From assembly GCA_963674895.2 (NCBI GenBank), contig CAXXCY010000003.1:1178001-1242000 (forward strand): a DNA stretch of 64,000 nt, in the 5' to 3' direction. Numbering within the stretch: the first letter of the stretch is position 1; every line of letters starts with the position of its first letter. The position numbers were made by a program, and so were the translations under genes. Positions 1 through 8,551 of the stretch are shown here, piece after piece. This stretch comes from CAXXOK01 sp963674895 (GTDB lineage: Bacteria > Bacillota > Clostridia > Christensenellales > Aristaeellaceae). The notes under the pieces are model-generated. The model worked only from the letters and a program-made list of their open reading frames with translations, was not told the origin of the DNA and did not search any database.

Positions 1-2
1 CG

Positions 3-311
3 CTTTCGGCAACGGTCGGGGTGATTGCGCCTTCGCTGATCATCATCACGGTGATTGCCGCGGTTCTTATGAACTTCTCCGACATCCTGTGGGTTCAGCA
101 CGCGTTCGCCGGCATCCGTATCGCCGTCAGCGCGCTGATCGCCGCCACCGTGTGGAACCTGTTCCGAAAAAACGTGAAAACATGGCTGAAAGCCGCAATT
201 GCCGTGCTTGCCTTCGTAACGGTGGGGCTTTTGCACATCTCGCCGATCTACGTAACCCTTGCCTTCGCGGTATTCGGCGTGTTTTTCTTCGGAAGGAGGC
301 GGCCGGTATGA
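3..311 (+). CDS. Chromate transporter (ChrA-type) subunit, 5' truncated by window edge
   Basis: The frame is open from the first bases of the window, so the true start lies upstream and only the C-terminal ~100 residues are seen. They are almost wholly hydrophobic, with about three membrane segments and a short basic tail (FFFGRRRPV). The stop overlaps the start of the next gene by four bases (ATGA, 308-311), which indicates translational coupling. That neighbour carries clear ChrA motifs, and in many Firmicutes the transporter is encoded as two half-size proteins, so this is inferred to be the partner half. The substrate may be chromate or another oxyanion; family membership alone does not settle it. 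Confidence 0.72.
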   Translation, partial: LSATVGVIAPSLIIITVIAAVLMNFSDILWVQHAFAGIRIAVSALIAATVWNLFRKNVKTWLKAAIAVLAFVTVGLLHISPIYVTLAFAVFGVFFFGRRRPV

Positions 312-865
312 TCTATCTGCAGCTTGCGTTTGAGTTTTTCAAGGCGGGGCTGTTCGCCGTGGGCGGCGGGCTGGCCACGCTGCCGTTTCTGATGCAGACG
401 TCGCAAACCTACCCGCAATGGTTTTCCATCGACGAGCTGATGCAGATGGTGGCGATTTCGGAATCCACGCCCGGCCCCATCGGCATTAATATGGCGACGT
501 ACGTGGGTTATCACGTCGCGGGTATTCCGGGCGCGTTGACGGCAACCCTGTCGCTTGCGCTTCCGGCGTTTCTGTCGATTCTGCTCGTGGTCAACGTGCT
601 GGACCGCTTCCGCTCGAACCGCTTCATCGCCGGCGGCCTGGAAGCGCTTCGCCCGGCGGTCACGGGCCTGATCGCCGCCGCCGGATTCCTGGTGCTGAAG
701 TCCGTGCTTCTTCCGGCAGGGAACGGGACCGCCGCCTTTCAATGGATCGCGTTCGCCCTGTTTATCGGTTTGTTCGGTCTTGCGCAGATCAAGCCGCTCA
801 AGCGCATCCACCCCATCGCCTATATCGCTGTAGGCGCGGTCGTCGGGGTCGTTTTGCAGCTGTGA
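308..865 (+). CDS. Chromate transporter (ChrA-type) subunit, second half
   Basis: A 185-residue membrane protein of the short-chain ChrA family, proposed to move chromate or related oxyanions as a complex with the protein encoded just upstream. The N-terminus has the family glycine-rich motif (GGGLATLPFL, about residues 17-26), followed by the diagnostic TPGPIGINMATYVGY stretch (about 58-72). Roughly five hydrophobic segments follow. The ATG start overlaps the previous stop, with an AGGAGG-like site (GGAAGGAGG) just before it. The family is well known; the physiological substrate here is inference. Confidence 0.85.
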   Translation: MIYLQLAFEFFKAGLFAVGGGLATLPFLMQTSQTYPQWFSIDELMQMVAISESTPGPIGINMATYVGYHVAGIPGALTATLSLALPAFLSILLVVNVLDRFRSNRFIAGGLEALRPAVTGLIAAAGFLVLKSVLLPAGNGTAAFQWIAFALFIGLFGLAQIKPLKRIHPIAYIAVGAVVGVVLQL

Positions 866-892
866 GAAAAGCGCCCGGGACGGTTGTCTTTC

Positions 893-921
893 TTGACTTT
901 GGGCTTGCTTTGTGATATCCT
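893..921 (+). promoter_or_regulatory. Sigma-A promoter for the polysaccharide cluster
   Basis: TTGACT at 893-898 and TATCCT at 916-921 are separated by 17 bases, a near-consensus housekeeping promoter about 95 bases upstream of the sugar transferase start. Confidence 0.55.
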
Positions 922-1015
922 GCGTGTGGTCGTTTCGGATGGTTTTTCTCGGAACGCGCCATGAAGCCCTGCATTGTATCATGGTGCGGGGTATGGTTTT
1001 GCAGCGGAGGCGCAC

Positions 1016-2419
1016 ATGAAAAATCGGGTTTTCAAATCTCAGTTGGTGACGACGATTTTCCAAGCCGCGCTCTACCTGTCCGTATTCCTCTCGTTTTTCC
1101 TGATTCTTTCCGTCACCAACCCGCAGATTATCAATATGAGCCGTACCGCCGCCATCACAATGGCTACGTTTGCGATCGTGCTGGTTATCCTCACCAACGT
1201 ATACGGCGGGTACCAGCTTGGAGTCAACAAAGCGCGTCCGGTGTTCTTCTCCATCCTGATCACCGTCGTGCTTACGGATATCGTCGCCTATGTACAACTG
1301 CAGATCATGAACGTCAACCCCGCCAACAACCCGCACCTCATCCTGCTTGGCGAGGATTTTTTATTGTTCTGCATCGTCCTGCTCCTGCAGGCGCTGATCG
1401 TGTTTCTGTTTGTAAAGCTCGGCCATTTCTTTTATTTCAAAATCAACCCGCCGGAGCGCTGCTGCATCATCGCTTCGTCGCAGGAGCAGGCGGACCACAT
1501 CGCGGAGAAAATCGGTTCCTTTTCCCAGAAATACAAGCTTTGCGACGTCCTGCACTACAACTGCGACGATGTGTTTGAAACCATCCGGGATCACGACGTG
1601 GTGTTCCTTTCCGGTATTCCCGATACCGAGGAAGCGCAGATCGAGGCCTACTGCTACAAACACGGCAAATCCATGTACCTGCTGGCCGAGCTGGAGGACG
1701 TGATCATCTCCTCCTCCACGCAGATCGTGATCGACGATACGCCGTTTTTATACACGCACAGGCTCGAACCCTCGCTGATCCAGCGCTTTTTGAAGCGCGC
1801 TATGGATATCGTCATCTCCTCCATCGGTATCGTGGCTGTCAGCCCGCTGATGCTCGCCGCGGCCGTCAGCATCAAATGCACCAGCAAAGGCCCGGTTTTC
1901 TTCCGGCAGGAGCGCGCGACCATCAACGGCAAGGTGTTTGAAATCATCAAATTCCGCACCATGTACAAGCAGGAAGAGCCGCATCCGGGAGAATCCGCCA
2001 GCGAAAACGACGCCCGCATCACCAAAACCGGGCGTGTGCTGCGCAAATACCGGATCGACGAGGTTCCGCAATTGTTCAACGTATTTGTCGGGGATATGAG
2101 CGTCGTGGGCCCGAGACCGGAAATGCTGGAAAACGTGGATCGCTACACGCGCGAGGTGCCGGAATTCGAGTACCGCAACCAAATGAAGGCGGGCATGACG
2201 GGCCTTGCGCAAATCGACGGAAAATATAACACTTCCCCCAAGGATAAGGTGATCCTCGATCTTCTCTATATCGAAAAATTCTCTCTTGCGCTGGACATCA
2301 AGCTGATGCTTCGCACGATCACCGTCTTTTTCCGACACGACAGCACGCAGGGCTTCCATACGCATAAAAAGCCCAGCCCGATGCAGATGCGCATTCGGCC
2401 CCGGAGCAAAGCCAACTGA
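1016..2419 (+). CDS. Polyprenyl glycosylphosphotransferase (initiating sugar transferase)
   Basis: A 467-residue membrane enzyme that would transfer a sugar-1-phosphate from a UDP-sugar to undecaprenyl phosphate, starting an exopolysaccharide or capsule repeat unit. Four hydrophobic helices fill about residues 14-133, then comes a soluble stretch. The C-terminal bacterial sugar transferase domain runs from about 258 to 450. It has a membrane-associated helix, the KFRTM motif, the RKYRIDEVPQLFNV block, and VGPRPE, all hallmarks of the WbaP/PglC fold. The start was placed at ATG 1016, which has GGAGG six bases upstream; an in-frame ATG at 974 lacks a site. galE and a nucleotidyltransferase downstream fit UDP-sugar supply. 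The exact sugar is unknown. Confidence 0.88.
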   Translation: MKNRVFKSQLVTTIFQAALYLSVFLSFFLILSVTNPQIINMSRTAAITMATFAIVLVILTNVYGGYQLGVNKARPVFFSILITVVLTDIVAYVQLQIMNVNPANNPHLILLGEDFLLFCIVLLLQALIVFLFVKLGHFFYFKINPPERCCIIASSQEQADHIAEKIGSFSQKYKLCDVLHYNCDDVFETIRDHDVVFLSGIPDTEEAQIEAYCYKHGKSMYLLAELEDVIISSSTQIVIDDTPFLYTHRLEPSLIQRFLKRAMDIVISSIGIVAVSPLMLAAAVSIKCTSKGPVFFRQERATINGKVFEIIKFRTMYKQEEPHPGESASENDARITKTGRVLRKYRIDEVPQLFNVFVGDMSVVGPRPEMLENVDRYTREVPEFEYRNQMKAGMTGLAQIDGKYNTSPKDKVILDLLYIEKFSLALDIKLMLRTITVFFRHDSTQGFHTHKKPSPMQMRIRPRSKAN

Positions 2420-2448
2420 ATATTCAACCCTCGAAAGGAGATAGGCAT

Positions 2449-3354
2449 ATGGATAATACTCTATTGATCATGGCGGCCGGCATGGGCAGCCGGTACGGCG
2501 GGGACAAGCAGATCGACGGGATGGGCCCGGGGAACGAAATTCTGCTGGAATACTCCGTTTACGATGCGCTGGAGGCCGGGTTCAGCAAGGTCGTGTTCAT
2601 CATCAAGCATGACTTTGAGGACCGCATCCATGAAATCATCGGCGAAAAGCTCAGCCGCCGCACGAAGGTGGAGTATGTATTCCAGGATTTCAGCTCGCTG
2701 CCTTCCTGGTTTTCCCCGCCCGCGGACCGCGTACGTCCCTACGGCACGGTGCACGCGGTGCTCTGCGCCAGGGACGCTATTCATGAGCCGTTCGCCGTTA
2801 TCAACGCCGACGATTATTACGGCCGCGAACCCTACCGGCACATTCTCAAACATATTCACACCCTCAAGCCCGAAAAAGAGGCCTGCATGGTCTGCTACCG
2901 GCTGAAAAACACCGTGAGCGAGCACGGCCACGTGACGCGCGGCGTTTGCCAGACCAGCGCCGGCGGAAAGCTGAAGCAGCTGACCGAGACCTATAAGATC
3001 CAGCGGTTCGCGGACGGCACCATCCGCGATACCCATACCGATTCCGCGGGCGTTGTGCTTGACCCCGAAAGCCTGGTGAGCATGAACCTGTTCGGCTTTA
3101 CGCCCTGGTTTTTCGATATTGCGCAGAAGCGGTTCGACGCCTTTTTGAAGGGGCTTAAGCCGGACGAGCTGCGGGCGGAATACGTGCTGCCGACGCTCAC
3201 CGACGACATGATGCGGGACGAGGGGCTGACGGTGGACGTGCTGACCACGAACGCCGTGTGGTTCGGCGTAACCTATCAGGAAGACAAGCCCTACGTGCAG
3301 CAGCAGCTTCTGTCCATGCACAGGCAGGGGCATTATCCCAAAAACCTGTTTTAG
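2449..3354 (+). CDS. Nucleotidyltransferase-family protein (sugar-nucleotide type)
   Basis: A 301-residue Rossmann-like nucleotidyltransferase. The N-terminus has the glycine-rich nucleotide-binding loop (MAAGMGSRYGGDKQ, residues 8-21) of NTP-transferase proteins. VINADDYYG (about residues 118-126) supplies the metal-binding aspartates. It probably activates a phosphorylated sugar or alcohol with an NTP. It lies between the sugar transferase and galE, 15 bases from galE, with an AAGGAG site before its ATG, so it belongs to the same operon. It is not close enough to GalU or RfbA in the motifs I can see to name the substrate. Confidence 0.8.
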   Translation: MDNTLLIMAAGMGSRYGGDKQIDGMGPGNEILLEYSVYDALEAGFSKVVFIIKHDFEDRIHEIIGEKLSRRTKVEYVFQDFSSLPSWFSPPADRVRPYGTVHAVLCARDAIHEPFAVINADDYYGREPYRHILKHIHTLKPEKEACMVCYRLKNTVSEHGHVTRGVCQTSAGGKLKQLTETYKIQRFADGTIRDTHTDSAGVVLDPESLVSMNLFGFTPWFFDIAQKRFDAFLKGLKPDELRAEYVLPTLTDDMMRDEGLTVDVLTTNAVWFGVTYQEDKPYVQQQLLSMHRQGHYPKNLF

Positions 3355-3369
3355 GCAGCGGAGGTACGG

Positions 3370-4383
3370 ATGAAGATACTCTTGACGGGCGGCGCCGGTT
3401 ACATCGGATCGCACACCTATGTGGAGCTGTGCGCGGCGGGGCACGAACCGGTCATCGCGGATAATTTCTACAACAGCTCGCCGCTGGTGCTAACGCGTTT
3501 GGAAGCCATCACGGGCAAGCCCGTCAAGTTTTTCGAGGCGGATATCTGCGACGCGGCGGCGATGGACGCCGTTTGCAGGCAGAACGCGTTTGACGCGATC
3601 ATCCACTTCGCGGGGTACAAAGCGGTCGGCGAAAGCGTAGAAAAACCGCTGATGTATTACCGCAACAACCTCGACAGTTCCCTGACGCTTTTGGAGATGA
3701 TGGAAAAGCACCATATCAGGCGCATCGTGTTTTCCTCGTCCGCCACGGTATACGCCTCCACCTGCGTGTCGCCGCTGGATGAAACCATGGCTTTGGGGTG
3801 CGTCAACCCCTATGGCTGGACGAAGTTCATGATTGAGCGCATTCTCACCGATGCGGCGGCCGCCCATCCGGATTGGTCCGTGGCGCTGCTTCGGTATTTC
3901 AATCCCATCGGCGCGCACGAGAGCGGGACCATCGGGGAGGACCCCGTAGGCATCCCCAACAACCTGATGCCCTATATCACGCAGGTAGCGTCCGGCGTGC
4001 GGAAAAAGCTCAGCGTCTTCGGCGACGATTATCCGACCCCCGACGGCACGGGCGTCCGCGACTACATCCATGTGGGGGACCTGGCTAAGGGGCACGTGGC
4101 CGCCTGCGAATACCTGGCAAGCCATCGCGGCGCGGAAGCGTTCAACCTGGGAACGGGTATCGGGTACAGCGTGTTTGACGTGATCCAGGCATTCGAACGC
4201 GTAACCGGTATTCAAATCCCGTACGAGGTCACCGCCCGCCGCCCGGGCGACCTGCCCACAACCTATGCCAACCCCGCCAAGGCCAAGCAAATCCTCGGCT
4301 GGACGGCCGGTAAATCGCTTGACGACATGTGCCGCGATTCCTGGCGCTGGCAGCGCATGAACCCGAAGGGATACCGGGACTGA
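3370..4383 (+). CDS. galE: UDP-glucose 4-epimerase
   Basis: A 337-residue short-chain dehydrogenase-like epimerase interconverting UDP-glucose and UDP-galactose in the cytoplasm. The NAD-binding GGAGYIG motif is at residues 7-13. The serine-rich active-site strand is SSSATVY (122-128), and the catalytic tyrosine and lysine are Y148 and K152 in the order YxxxK. Length matches the family (about 330-340). The C-terminal substrate-binding region (NLGTGIGYSVFDV, RPGD) is also conserved. It closes the polysaccharide operon and is followed at once by a strong terminator. Its role in supplying UDP-galactose to the sugar transferase upstream is inferred. Confidence 0.95.
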   Translation: MKILLTGGAGYIGSHTYVELCAAGHEPVIADNFYNSSPLVLTRLEAITGKPVKFFEADICDAAAMDAVCRQNAFDAIIHFAGYKAVGESVEKPLMYYRNNLDSSLTLLEMMEKHHIRRIVFSSSATVYASTCVSPLDETMALGCVNPYGWTKFMIERILTDAAAAHPDWSVALLRYFNPIGAHESGTIGEDPVGIPNNLMPYITQVASGVRKKLSVFGDDYPTPDGTGVRDYIHVGDLAKGHVAACEYLASHRGAEAFNLGTGIGYSVFDVIQAFERVTGIQIPYEVTARRPGDLPTTYANPAKAKQILGWTAGKSLDDMCRDSWRWQRMNPKGYRD

Positions 4384-4415
4384 ACGGGAAATGAAATCAA
4401 TCCTTAGCGATATGG

Positions 4416-4447
4416 AAAGCGCACCGGAAAACCCGGTGCGCTTTTTT
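4416..4447 (+). terminator. Rho-independent terminator after galE
   Basis: A nine-pair GC-rich stem (4419-4427 with 4433-4441) closes a five-base loop and is followed by six T residues. Confidence 0.88.
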
Positions 4448-4468
4448 GCTATTTCTGAATGTCGGGTA

Positions 4469-4497
4469 TTGACAAAACGGTTCGCAGGTTTTATTAT
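4469..4497 (+). promoter_or_regulatory. Consensus promoter of the tetR-ABC operon
   Basis: TTGACA (4469-4474), a 17-base spacer and TATTAT (4492-4497). The 46 bases before the GTG start contain ACCGT and ACGGT half-sites in inverted orientation (about 4500-4527), a possible autoregulatory TetR operator; that last point is weak. Confidence 0.75.
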
Positions 4498-4543
4498 GAC
4501 CGTAACGTCTATTTTAGTCAAACGGTATTAAGGAGGTGATCGG

Positions 4544-5137
4544 GTGCCCAAGCCCTTCACGGATTCCGAAAAAACGTATCTCAGGGAACGGCTGATCCGT
4601 GAGGCCGAGGCGTGCCTGGCCCTATACGGCATCCGCAGGACGACCGTGGATGAGCTCGTACGGCGGGTGGGCATACCGAAGGGTACGTTCTACCTGTTCT
4701 ACGAATCCAAGGAAGCCCTGATTCTCGACGTGATATTGAAAATCAATACGCAGATTCAGGCCAATTTGATCGCGGACGTTTCCGCCATGCGGGAAAAGCC
4801 GGACGCGGAGCAGCTGACGGAGATCATCATGACGCTCTACCGGTCGCTGGACGGTTCCTTCCTGCTCAAACTCGTTGAAAACGGGGAGCTGGAATTTCTG
4901 ATGCACAACGCGCCGCCGGAATACCTGAAGGCGCACGCCCTGGATGATGAAACGATGGTCGGCAAGCTCATGACCCTGTTTCCCGCGATGGACGCGGAGA
5001 AGAACAGGCTGTACAGCGCGGCCCTGCGGGGCGCATTCCTGCTGATGATGCATAAGGATGAAATCGGGTACGAACGCTTTGACGAAATGCTTTCCCTGAT
5101 CGTCAGGGGCGTCGTCCGGCAGATGTTTGGAGAGTAA
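4544..5137 (+). CDS. TetR/AcrR family transcriptional regulator
   Basis: A 197-residue regulator. An N-terminal TetR DNA-binding domain covers about residues 8-60, with the typical helix-turn-helix (TVDELVRRVGIPKGTFYLFYESKE, about 34-57, here cited as key residues T34, G43, K45, G46, F48, Y49, F51). The C-terminal ligand-binding domain is not assignable. The GTG start follows a perfect AAGGAGGTGATC site. It sits immediately upstream of a three-gene ABC exporter on the same strand, 1-2 bases from the ATPase start, so it most likely controls its own operon in response to an exported compound. Confidence 0.9.
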   Translation: MPKPFTDSEKTYLRERLIREAEACLALYGIRRTTVDELVRRVGIPKGTFYLFYESKEALILDVILKINTQIQANLIADVSAMREKPDAEQLTEIIMTLYRSLDGSFLLKLVENGELEFLMHNAPPEYLKAHALDDETMVGKLMTLFPAMDAEKNRLYSAALRGAFLLMMHKDEIGYERFDEMLSLIVRGVVRQMFGE

Positions 5138-5138
5138 T

Positions 5139-5987
5139 ATGATAACGGTAAACGATTTGACGTTCAGCTATACACGCAAGCCCTTTATCCAGAGGATGAG
5201 CTTCGACGTGCGGGACGGCGAGATCTTCGGGTTCCTCGGCCCGTCCGGCGCGGGCAAGAGCACGCTGCAAAAGATACTGACCGGGCTTTTGCCGCGCTAT
5301 ACGGGCAGCGTGCTGGTGGACGGGGAAGAAGCCGGAAGCGCGGGCAAGGGGTTTTACGATAAGATCGGCGTGGACTTCGAGTTCCCAAGCCTCTACGAAA
5401 AGCTGACGGGCAGGGAAAACCTTACGTTCTTTGCGTCGCTGTACTCCCGCCGCCGGGACATCGACGCGCTGCTGGAAGCCGTCGGGCTGCGCCGGGACGC
5501 GGATAAAAAGGTGAGCGAGTATTCCAAGGGCATGAAATCGCGGCTGAACTTCATCAAAGCCCTGCTGCATTCCCCCGCTGTGCTTTTTCTGGACGAGCCG
5601 ACCAACGGGCTGGACCCGTCCAACGCCCGCGTAATGAAGGACATGATTCTGCAGGAAAAGGCGGCCGGCAAAACCGTGATCCTCACCACCCACAACATGT
5701 ACGACGCCACGGAGCTCTGCGACCGCGTGTCGTTTATCGTGGACGGGACGATACGGGCGCTGGATACCCCCAAAGCGCTGATGACGCAAAAAGCGGCGGT
5801 GCAGCTGCGGTATGCCTACCGGGCCGAAGGCGGCGAACTGCTGGAGAACACCGTCGCGATGGACGAGACGGGCGGGGATGAAACGCTGAAGCGGCTCATC
5901 GCGGAAAACAAGCTGGTTTCCATCCATTCCGCCGAGCCGACGCTTAACGACGTGTTCGTCGAAATCACGGGGAGACGCCTGCAATGA
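5139..5987 (+). CDS. ABC transporter ATP-binding protein
   Basis: A 282-residue ATPase of the ABC-2 exporter class. Walker A (GPSGAGKST) is at residues 34-42, a degenerate signature (EYSKGM) lies near 127, and Walker B with D-loop (FLDEPTNGLDP) near 144-154, followed by the switch histidine (TTHN). ATG 5139 was chosen over an upstream in-frame TTG because of its position just after GGAG. It energises the two permeases encoded next, with which it shares four-base overlaps. TetR linkage suggests drug, lantibiotic or bile-type efflux; no substrate can be read from sequence. Confidence 0.9.
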   Translation: MITVNDLTFSYTRKPFIQRMSFDVRDGEIFGFLGPSGAGKSTLQKILTGLLPRYTGSVLVDGEEAGSAGKGFYDKIGVDFEFPSLYEKLTGRENLTFFASLYSRRRDIDALLEAVGLRRDADKKVSEYSKGMKSRLNFIKALLHSPAVLFLDEPTNGLDPSNARVMKDMILQEKAAGKTVILTTHNMYDATELCDRVSFIVDGTIRALDTPKALMTQKAAVQLRYAYRAEGGELLENTVAMDETGGDETLKRLIAENKLVSIHSAEPTLNDVFVEITGRRLQ

Positions 5988-6667
5988 GAGCGAGAGCTTT
6001 GGTTTTCAGCGATATCCGGTTTCAGTTCCGGTACGGCTTCTATACGATTTACATCCTTTTCACGCTGGTCTACGTCGGACTGCTGTACGCCCTGCCGGAT
6101 GCCTGGCGCGAGGACGCGGCCCTGATTATGATCTTCACCGATCCCGCGGCGATGGGTCTGTTTTTCATGGGTGCCATCGTGCTGTTTGAGAAGAATGAGC
6201 GGGTGCTTGATTCCATCGCCGTTTCCCCGGTCAGCGCGGCGGAATACACGCTTTCCAAGCTTTTATCCATCGGCGTGATCTCCACGCTGGTCGCGGCCGT
6301 AATCGGGTTTGCCGCGGGCGTGATCCACTTTCCCCTGTTGTTTCTTGCGTCCGTGTTCCTGTGCTCCTGCCTGTTCTCCGCGCTGGGGCTGATCTTCGCC
6401 TGCAGGATCTCGACGCTCAACCAGTTCATACTCGTCACCGTCCCGGCGGAAATCCTGACCGTGGTCCCGGCGGTGCTGTGGATGTTCTGGCTGCAGTCGG
6501 ACCTCTGGCTTCTGCACCCCGGGGCGGCCATGCTCATGCTTTGCTCCGGAAGGGGCGCTGCGCTTCCCGCGTTTCTCTCGCTTCTGGCATGGACCGTGTT
6601 TTTCGGGTTTCTCGCCGTGAAAACCGTCCACAGGATGCTGCAGTCCGTGGGAGGGGTCAAATTATGA
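5984..6667 (+). CDS. ABC-2 type permease subunit
   Basis: A 227-residue protein with about six membrane helices and no other domain. The NERVLDSIAVSPVS stretch (about residues 70-83) after the second helix resembles the cytoplasmic loop motif of ABC-2 permeases (LDxLxVTPxS). The start overlaps the ATPase stop as ATGA (5984-5987) and its own stop overlaps the next permease in the same way. It is presumed to form a heterodimer with that permease. Confidence 0.82.
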   Translation: MRARALVFSDIRFQFRYGFYTIYILFTLVYVGLLYALPDAWREDAALIMIFTDPAAMGLFFMGAIVLFEKNERVLDSIAVSPVSAAEYTLSKLLSIGVISTLVAAVIGFAAGVIHFPLLFLASVFLCSCLFSALGLIFACRISTLNQFILVTVPAEILTVVPAVLWMFWLQSDLWLLHPGAAMLMLCSGRGAALPAFLSLLAWTVFFGFLAVKTVHRMLQSVGGVKL

Positions 6668-7377
6668 AGGCGAACGCGCGCTCGTTTCAGATGTTCATCC
6701 GGCAAATCCGCTCGGACAGCATGCTGTTCTTTATGTGCTTTATCCCGCTGCTGATTGCCGCCTTGTTCCGCTTCGGCATTCCGTATCTGGAAGCCTTCCT
6801 GCGCTCTGTGTTTGAGGCGCCGGCCATACTCTCCGGTTACTATCTGCTGTTTGATTTGTTTCTCTCTATGTTTGCGCCGTTCTTTCTGGTGTTCATCTCC
6901 TCGATGGTGATGCTATCGGAGATTGACGAAAACATCGCCGTCTACCTGGCGGTCACGCCGATCCGCAAGCGGGGGTACCTCGTCTCCCGGCTGTTGTATC
7001 CGGCGGTTGTTTCACTGCTGGTTTCCGCCGCGCTGATGCTTTTCTGCGCGCTGACGCCATGGACGGTCTGGAACATCCTGCTCGCGTGCCTGCTGTCCGT
7101 GCTGCTGTGCGTCCCCGTCGCTATGATGATCGTCGTGTTTTCGCACAACCGCGTGGAGGGCATGGCGCTGGCGAAGCTCTCCGGCCTAGTCCTGTTCGGC
7201 CTGCCCGTGCCGTTTTTCTTCCATGGCGGGTTCCAGTACCTCTTTGCCTGGCTGCCGTCCTTCTGGATCGCGAAGGTCTTCGCCGACCAGGCCTATTGGG
7301 GCGTCGTGCCCGCGCTCCTGCTTTCGGCGGCGCTGATATGGCTGCAATATAGGAGGTTTGAAAAAAAGCTTCTGTGA
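6664..7377 (+). CDS. ABC-2 type permease subunit, second
   Basis: A 237-residue protein with about six membrane segments. It carries the loop motif ENIAVYLAVTPIRKRGYL (about residues 84-101), the same position and style as in the preceding permease, so the two are likely halves of one heterodimeric exporter. ATG 6664 overlaps the previous stop. It is the last gene of the TetR operon; no strong hairpin follows, and a separate weak promoter starts at its end. Confidence 0.82.
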   Translation: MKANARSFQMFIRQIRSDSMLFFMCFIPLLIAALFRFGIPYLEAFLRSVFEAPAILSGYYLLFDLFLSMFAPFFLVFISSMVMLSEIDENIAVYLAVTPIRKRGYLVSRLLYPAVVSLLVSAALMLFCALTPWTVWNILLACLLSVLLCVPVAMMIVVFSHNRVEGMALAKLSGLVLFGLPVPFFFHGGFQYLFAWLPSFWIAKVFADQAYWGVVPALLLSAALIWLQYRRFEKKLL

Positions 7378-7395
7378 CCGTTTCACCCGATATGG

Positions 7396-7401
7396 TATAC
7401 T
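7396..7401 (+). promoter_or_regulatory. Putative -10 element before small zinc-ribbon gene
   Basis: TATACT at 7396-7401, about 80 bases before the ATG. The corresponding -35 region (TGTGAC, 7373-7378, 17-base spacing) is a poor match, so the gene may instead be read from the upstream operon. Confidence 0.35.
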
Positions 7402-7479
7402 AAGGAAAACCTGCTTTGATTTACCGCAGATTTCCCGCAACCCCCGCACACTGCCGACGCATGGAAAGGAGCAATCTTC

Positions 7480-7620
7480 ATGTATAACACCGGCGACACC
7501 CCCGGCAAGGGAACCTACAAATGCACCAAATGCGGCAAGCTCGTCACGCTGGAAAAGGATACCGACGCCCTCCCGGTCTGCCCCCGCTGCGGGAACAAGA
7601 CATGGACGAAGGTGGAGTAG
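7480..7620 (+). CDS. Zinc-ribbon mini-protein, 46 residues
   Basis: A 46-residue open frame with a good GGAAAGGAG site and ATG start, ending just before a strong terminator. It encodes two CxxC knuckles (CTKC at residues 15-18 and CPRC at 34-37) 15 residues apart, the spacing of a single zinc ribbon or rubredoxin-like metal site. Beyond probable metal binding no function can be given. Its own ribosome site and terminator argue that it is a real gene despite its size. Confidence 0.75.
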   Translation: MYNTGDTPGKGTYKCTKCGKLVTLEKDTDALPVCPRCGNKTWTKVE

Positions 7621-7634
7621 CCCAAGTTTTGGCA

Positions 7635-7675
7635 ATATAAAACCGTTGCGCCGTTCGGCGCGACGGTTTTATATA
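7635..7675 (+). terminator. Terminator after zinc-ribbon gene
   Basis: A long inverted repeat (AAAACCGT...GCGCC / GGCGC...ACGGTTTT) with a four-base loop ends in a T-run. It is A-rich on the 5' side, so it can act in both directions. Confidence 0.85.
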
Positions 7676-7726
7676 TTCATACCCAATAATTGATTTCCTG
7701 CCCCCGATACGTTCCCGCCCTGCCGT

Positions 7727-8095
7727 TTAATCCTCATCCTCTTCCATACAGTCGCAATTGACCAGATCCCCGGTAAAGTTGCCGGATTTCAGGCCGTGTC
7801 CGAAACAGATCGGGCAATCGGGGTCGGGCCTGGGTCTTTTCCTTGGTTCGGCCGTATCTGCCGGGAAAGAGGCAATGGCCGTATCCGTTCCGCCTCCGCT
7901 CGGGTTCTCCCGCAGGGAACGGATTTCGAGGATGGCGTTCATCACCTTGTCATTCCGCTTCTTTTTTCCGCGCAGCACGAGACACAGCACAGCGCACCCG
8001 GCGGCTATCACGGCTATGCCCGCCGCGGGCCAGGGTTCCTCCCGGATCAAGGCGATGATACCGCTTGCCGCGCACAAAGCCACAGGATACAGCAT
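7727..8095 (-). CDS. Small membrane protein with cysteine-rich tail, unknown function
   Basis: A 122-residue protein with two hydrophobic helices (about residues 3-17 and 22-41), a basic KKKRN stop-transfer stretch, a proline/acid-rich linker, and a C-terminal CPIC...NCDC cluster that could bind zinc or iron. A GGAAGGAGACGGAAGG site precedes the ATG. I do not recognise the family. It lies on the minus strand behind the small gene at 8170-8424, from which it is separated by a terminator, so it may have its own promoter. Confidence 0.65.
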   Translation of the reverse strand: MLYPVALCAASGIIALIREEPWPAAGIAVIAAGCAVLCLVLRGKKKRNDKVMNAILEIRSLRENPSGGGTDTAIASFPADTAEPRKRPRPDPDCPICFGHGLKSGNFTGDLVNCDCMEEDED

Positions 8096-8140
8096 CCTTC
8101 CGTCTCCTTCCGCTTGATTTCATCCTTGTGATTGCAACGC

Positions 8141-8167
8141 AAAAAGGCGGCCTGGCGCCGCCTTTTT
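8141..8167 (-). terminator. Bidirectional terminator
   Basis: AAAAAGGCGG and CCGCCTTTTT flank a short loop just downstream of the stop at 8170 on the minus strand. The A- and T-runs make it effective in both directions. Confidence 0.8.
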
Positions 8168-8169
8168 GC

Positions 8170-8424
8170 TCAGTTCAAATCCAGAACCTTCGCCGTGACC
8201 CCGTCCAGCGCGTTCAGGTCCTTCGCCAGCCCCTCCACCTCGGCCTTTGTGCCGCAGGGCTGGAGCACGATGATGCCGTAATTGGCGCAGGTTTCTTCAT
8301 CCACCTCGTGCATGCCGAGGCGGGTTTTGATGCCGCATCCGTTTTTGGTGAGCGTTTCCTGAAAGCGCTGCGCGTTGGCCACCCGGTTGTCCATCTTAAC
8401 CCCGATAATGTAATTGCAATTCAT
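8170..8424 (-). CDS. Small ACT-like protein (resembles TM1266-type hydrogenase regulator family)
   Basis: An 84-residue protein with alternating short strands and helices. Its pattern (YIIGVKMDNR..., GIKTRLGMHEV, YGIIVLQPCG, LNALDGVTAKVLDL) resembles the small ferredoxin-fold/ACT-like proteins annotated as iron-only hydrogenase system regulators in Clostridia. The match is of length and fold style, not of a catalytic motif, so the regulatory role is inference. A GGGAGG-type site precedes the ATG and a good terminator follows. No hydrogenase maturation genes are in this window to support the link. Confidence 0.6.
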   Translation of the reverse strand: MNCNYIIGVKMDNRVANAQRFQETLTKNGCGIKTRLGMHEVDEETCANYGIIVLQPCGTKAEVEGLAKDLNALDGVTAKVLDLN

Positions 8425-8551
8425 CCCGTTTCCCTCCCCGATCTTCTGTGAGTCGGATTTCTTATATGCTTAGTTTACACCAATCCAACGCCTTTTCCCC
8501 ATTTCTTTTGGTTTTTTCCCATTTGCCATTCCCAAATCCGGCGATCGCGGG

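Noticed and set aside
248..1336. A 362-codon minus-strand frame across chrA and the sugar transferase start
   Set aside because: It is antisense to two genes with clear family motifs, is low-complexity and basic, and has no ribosome site.
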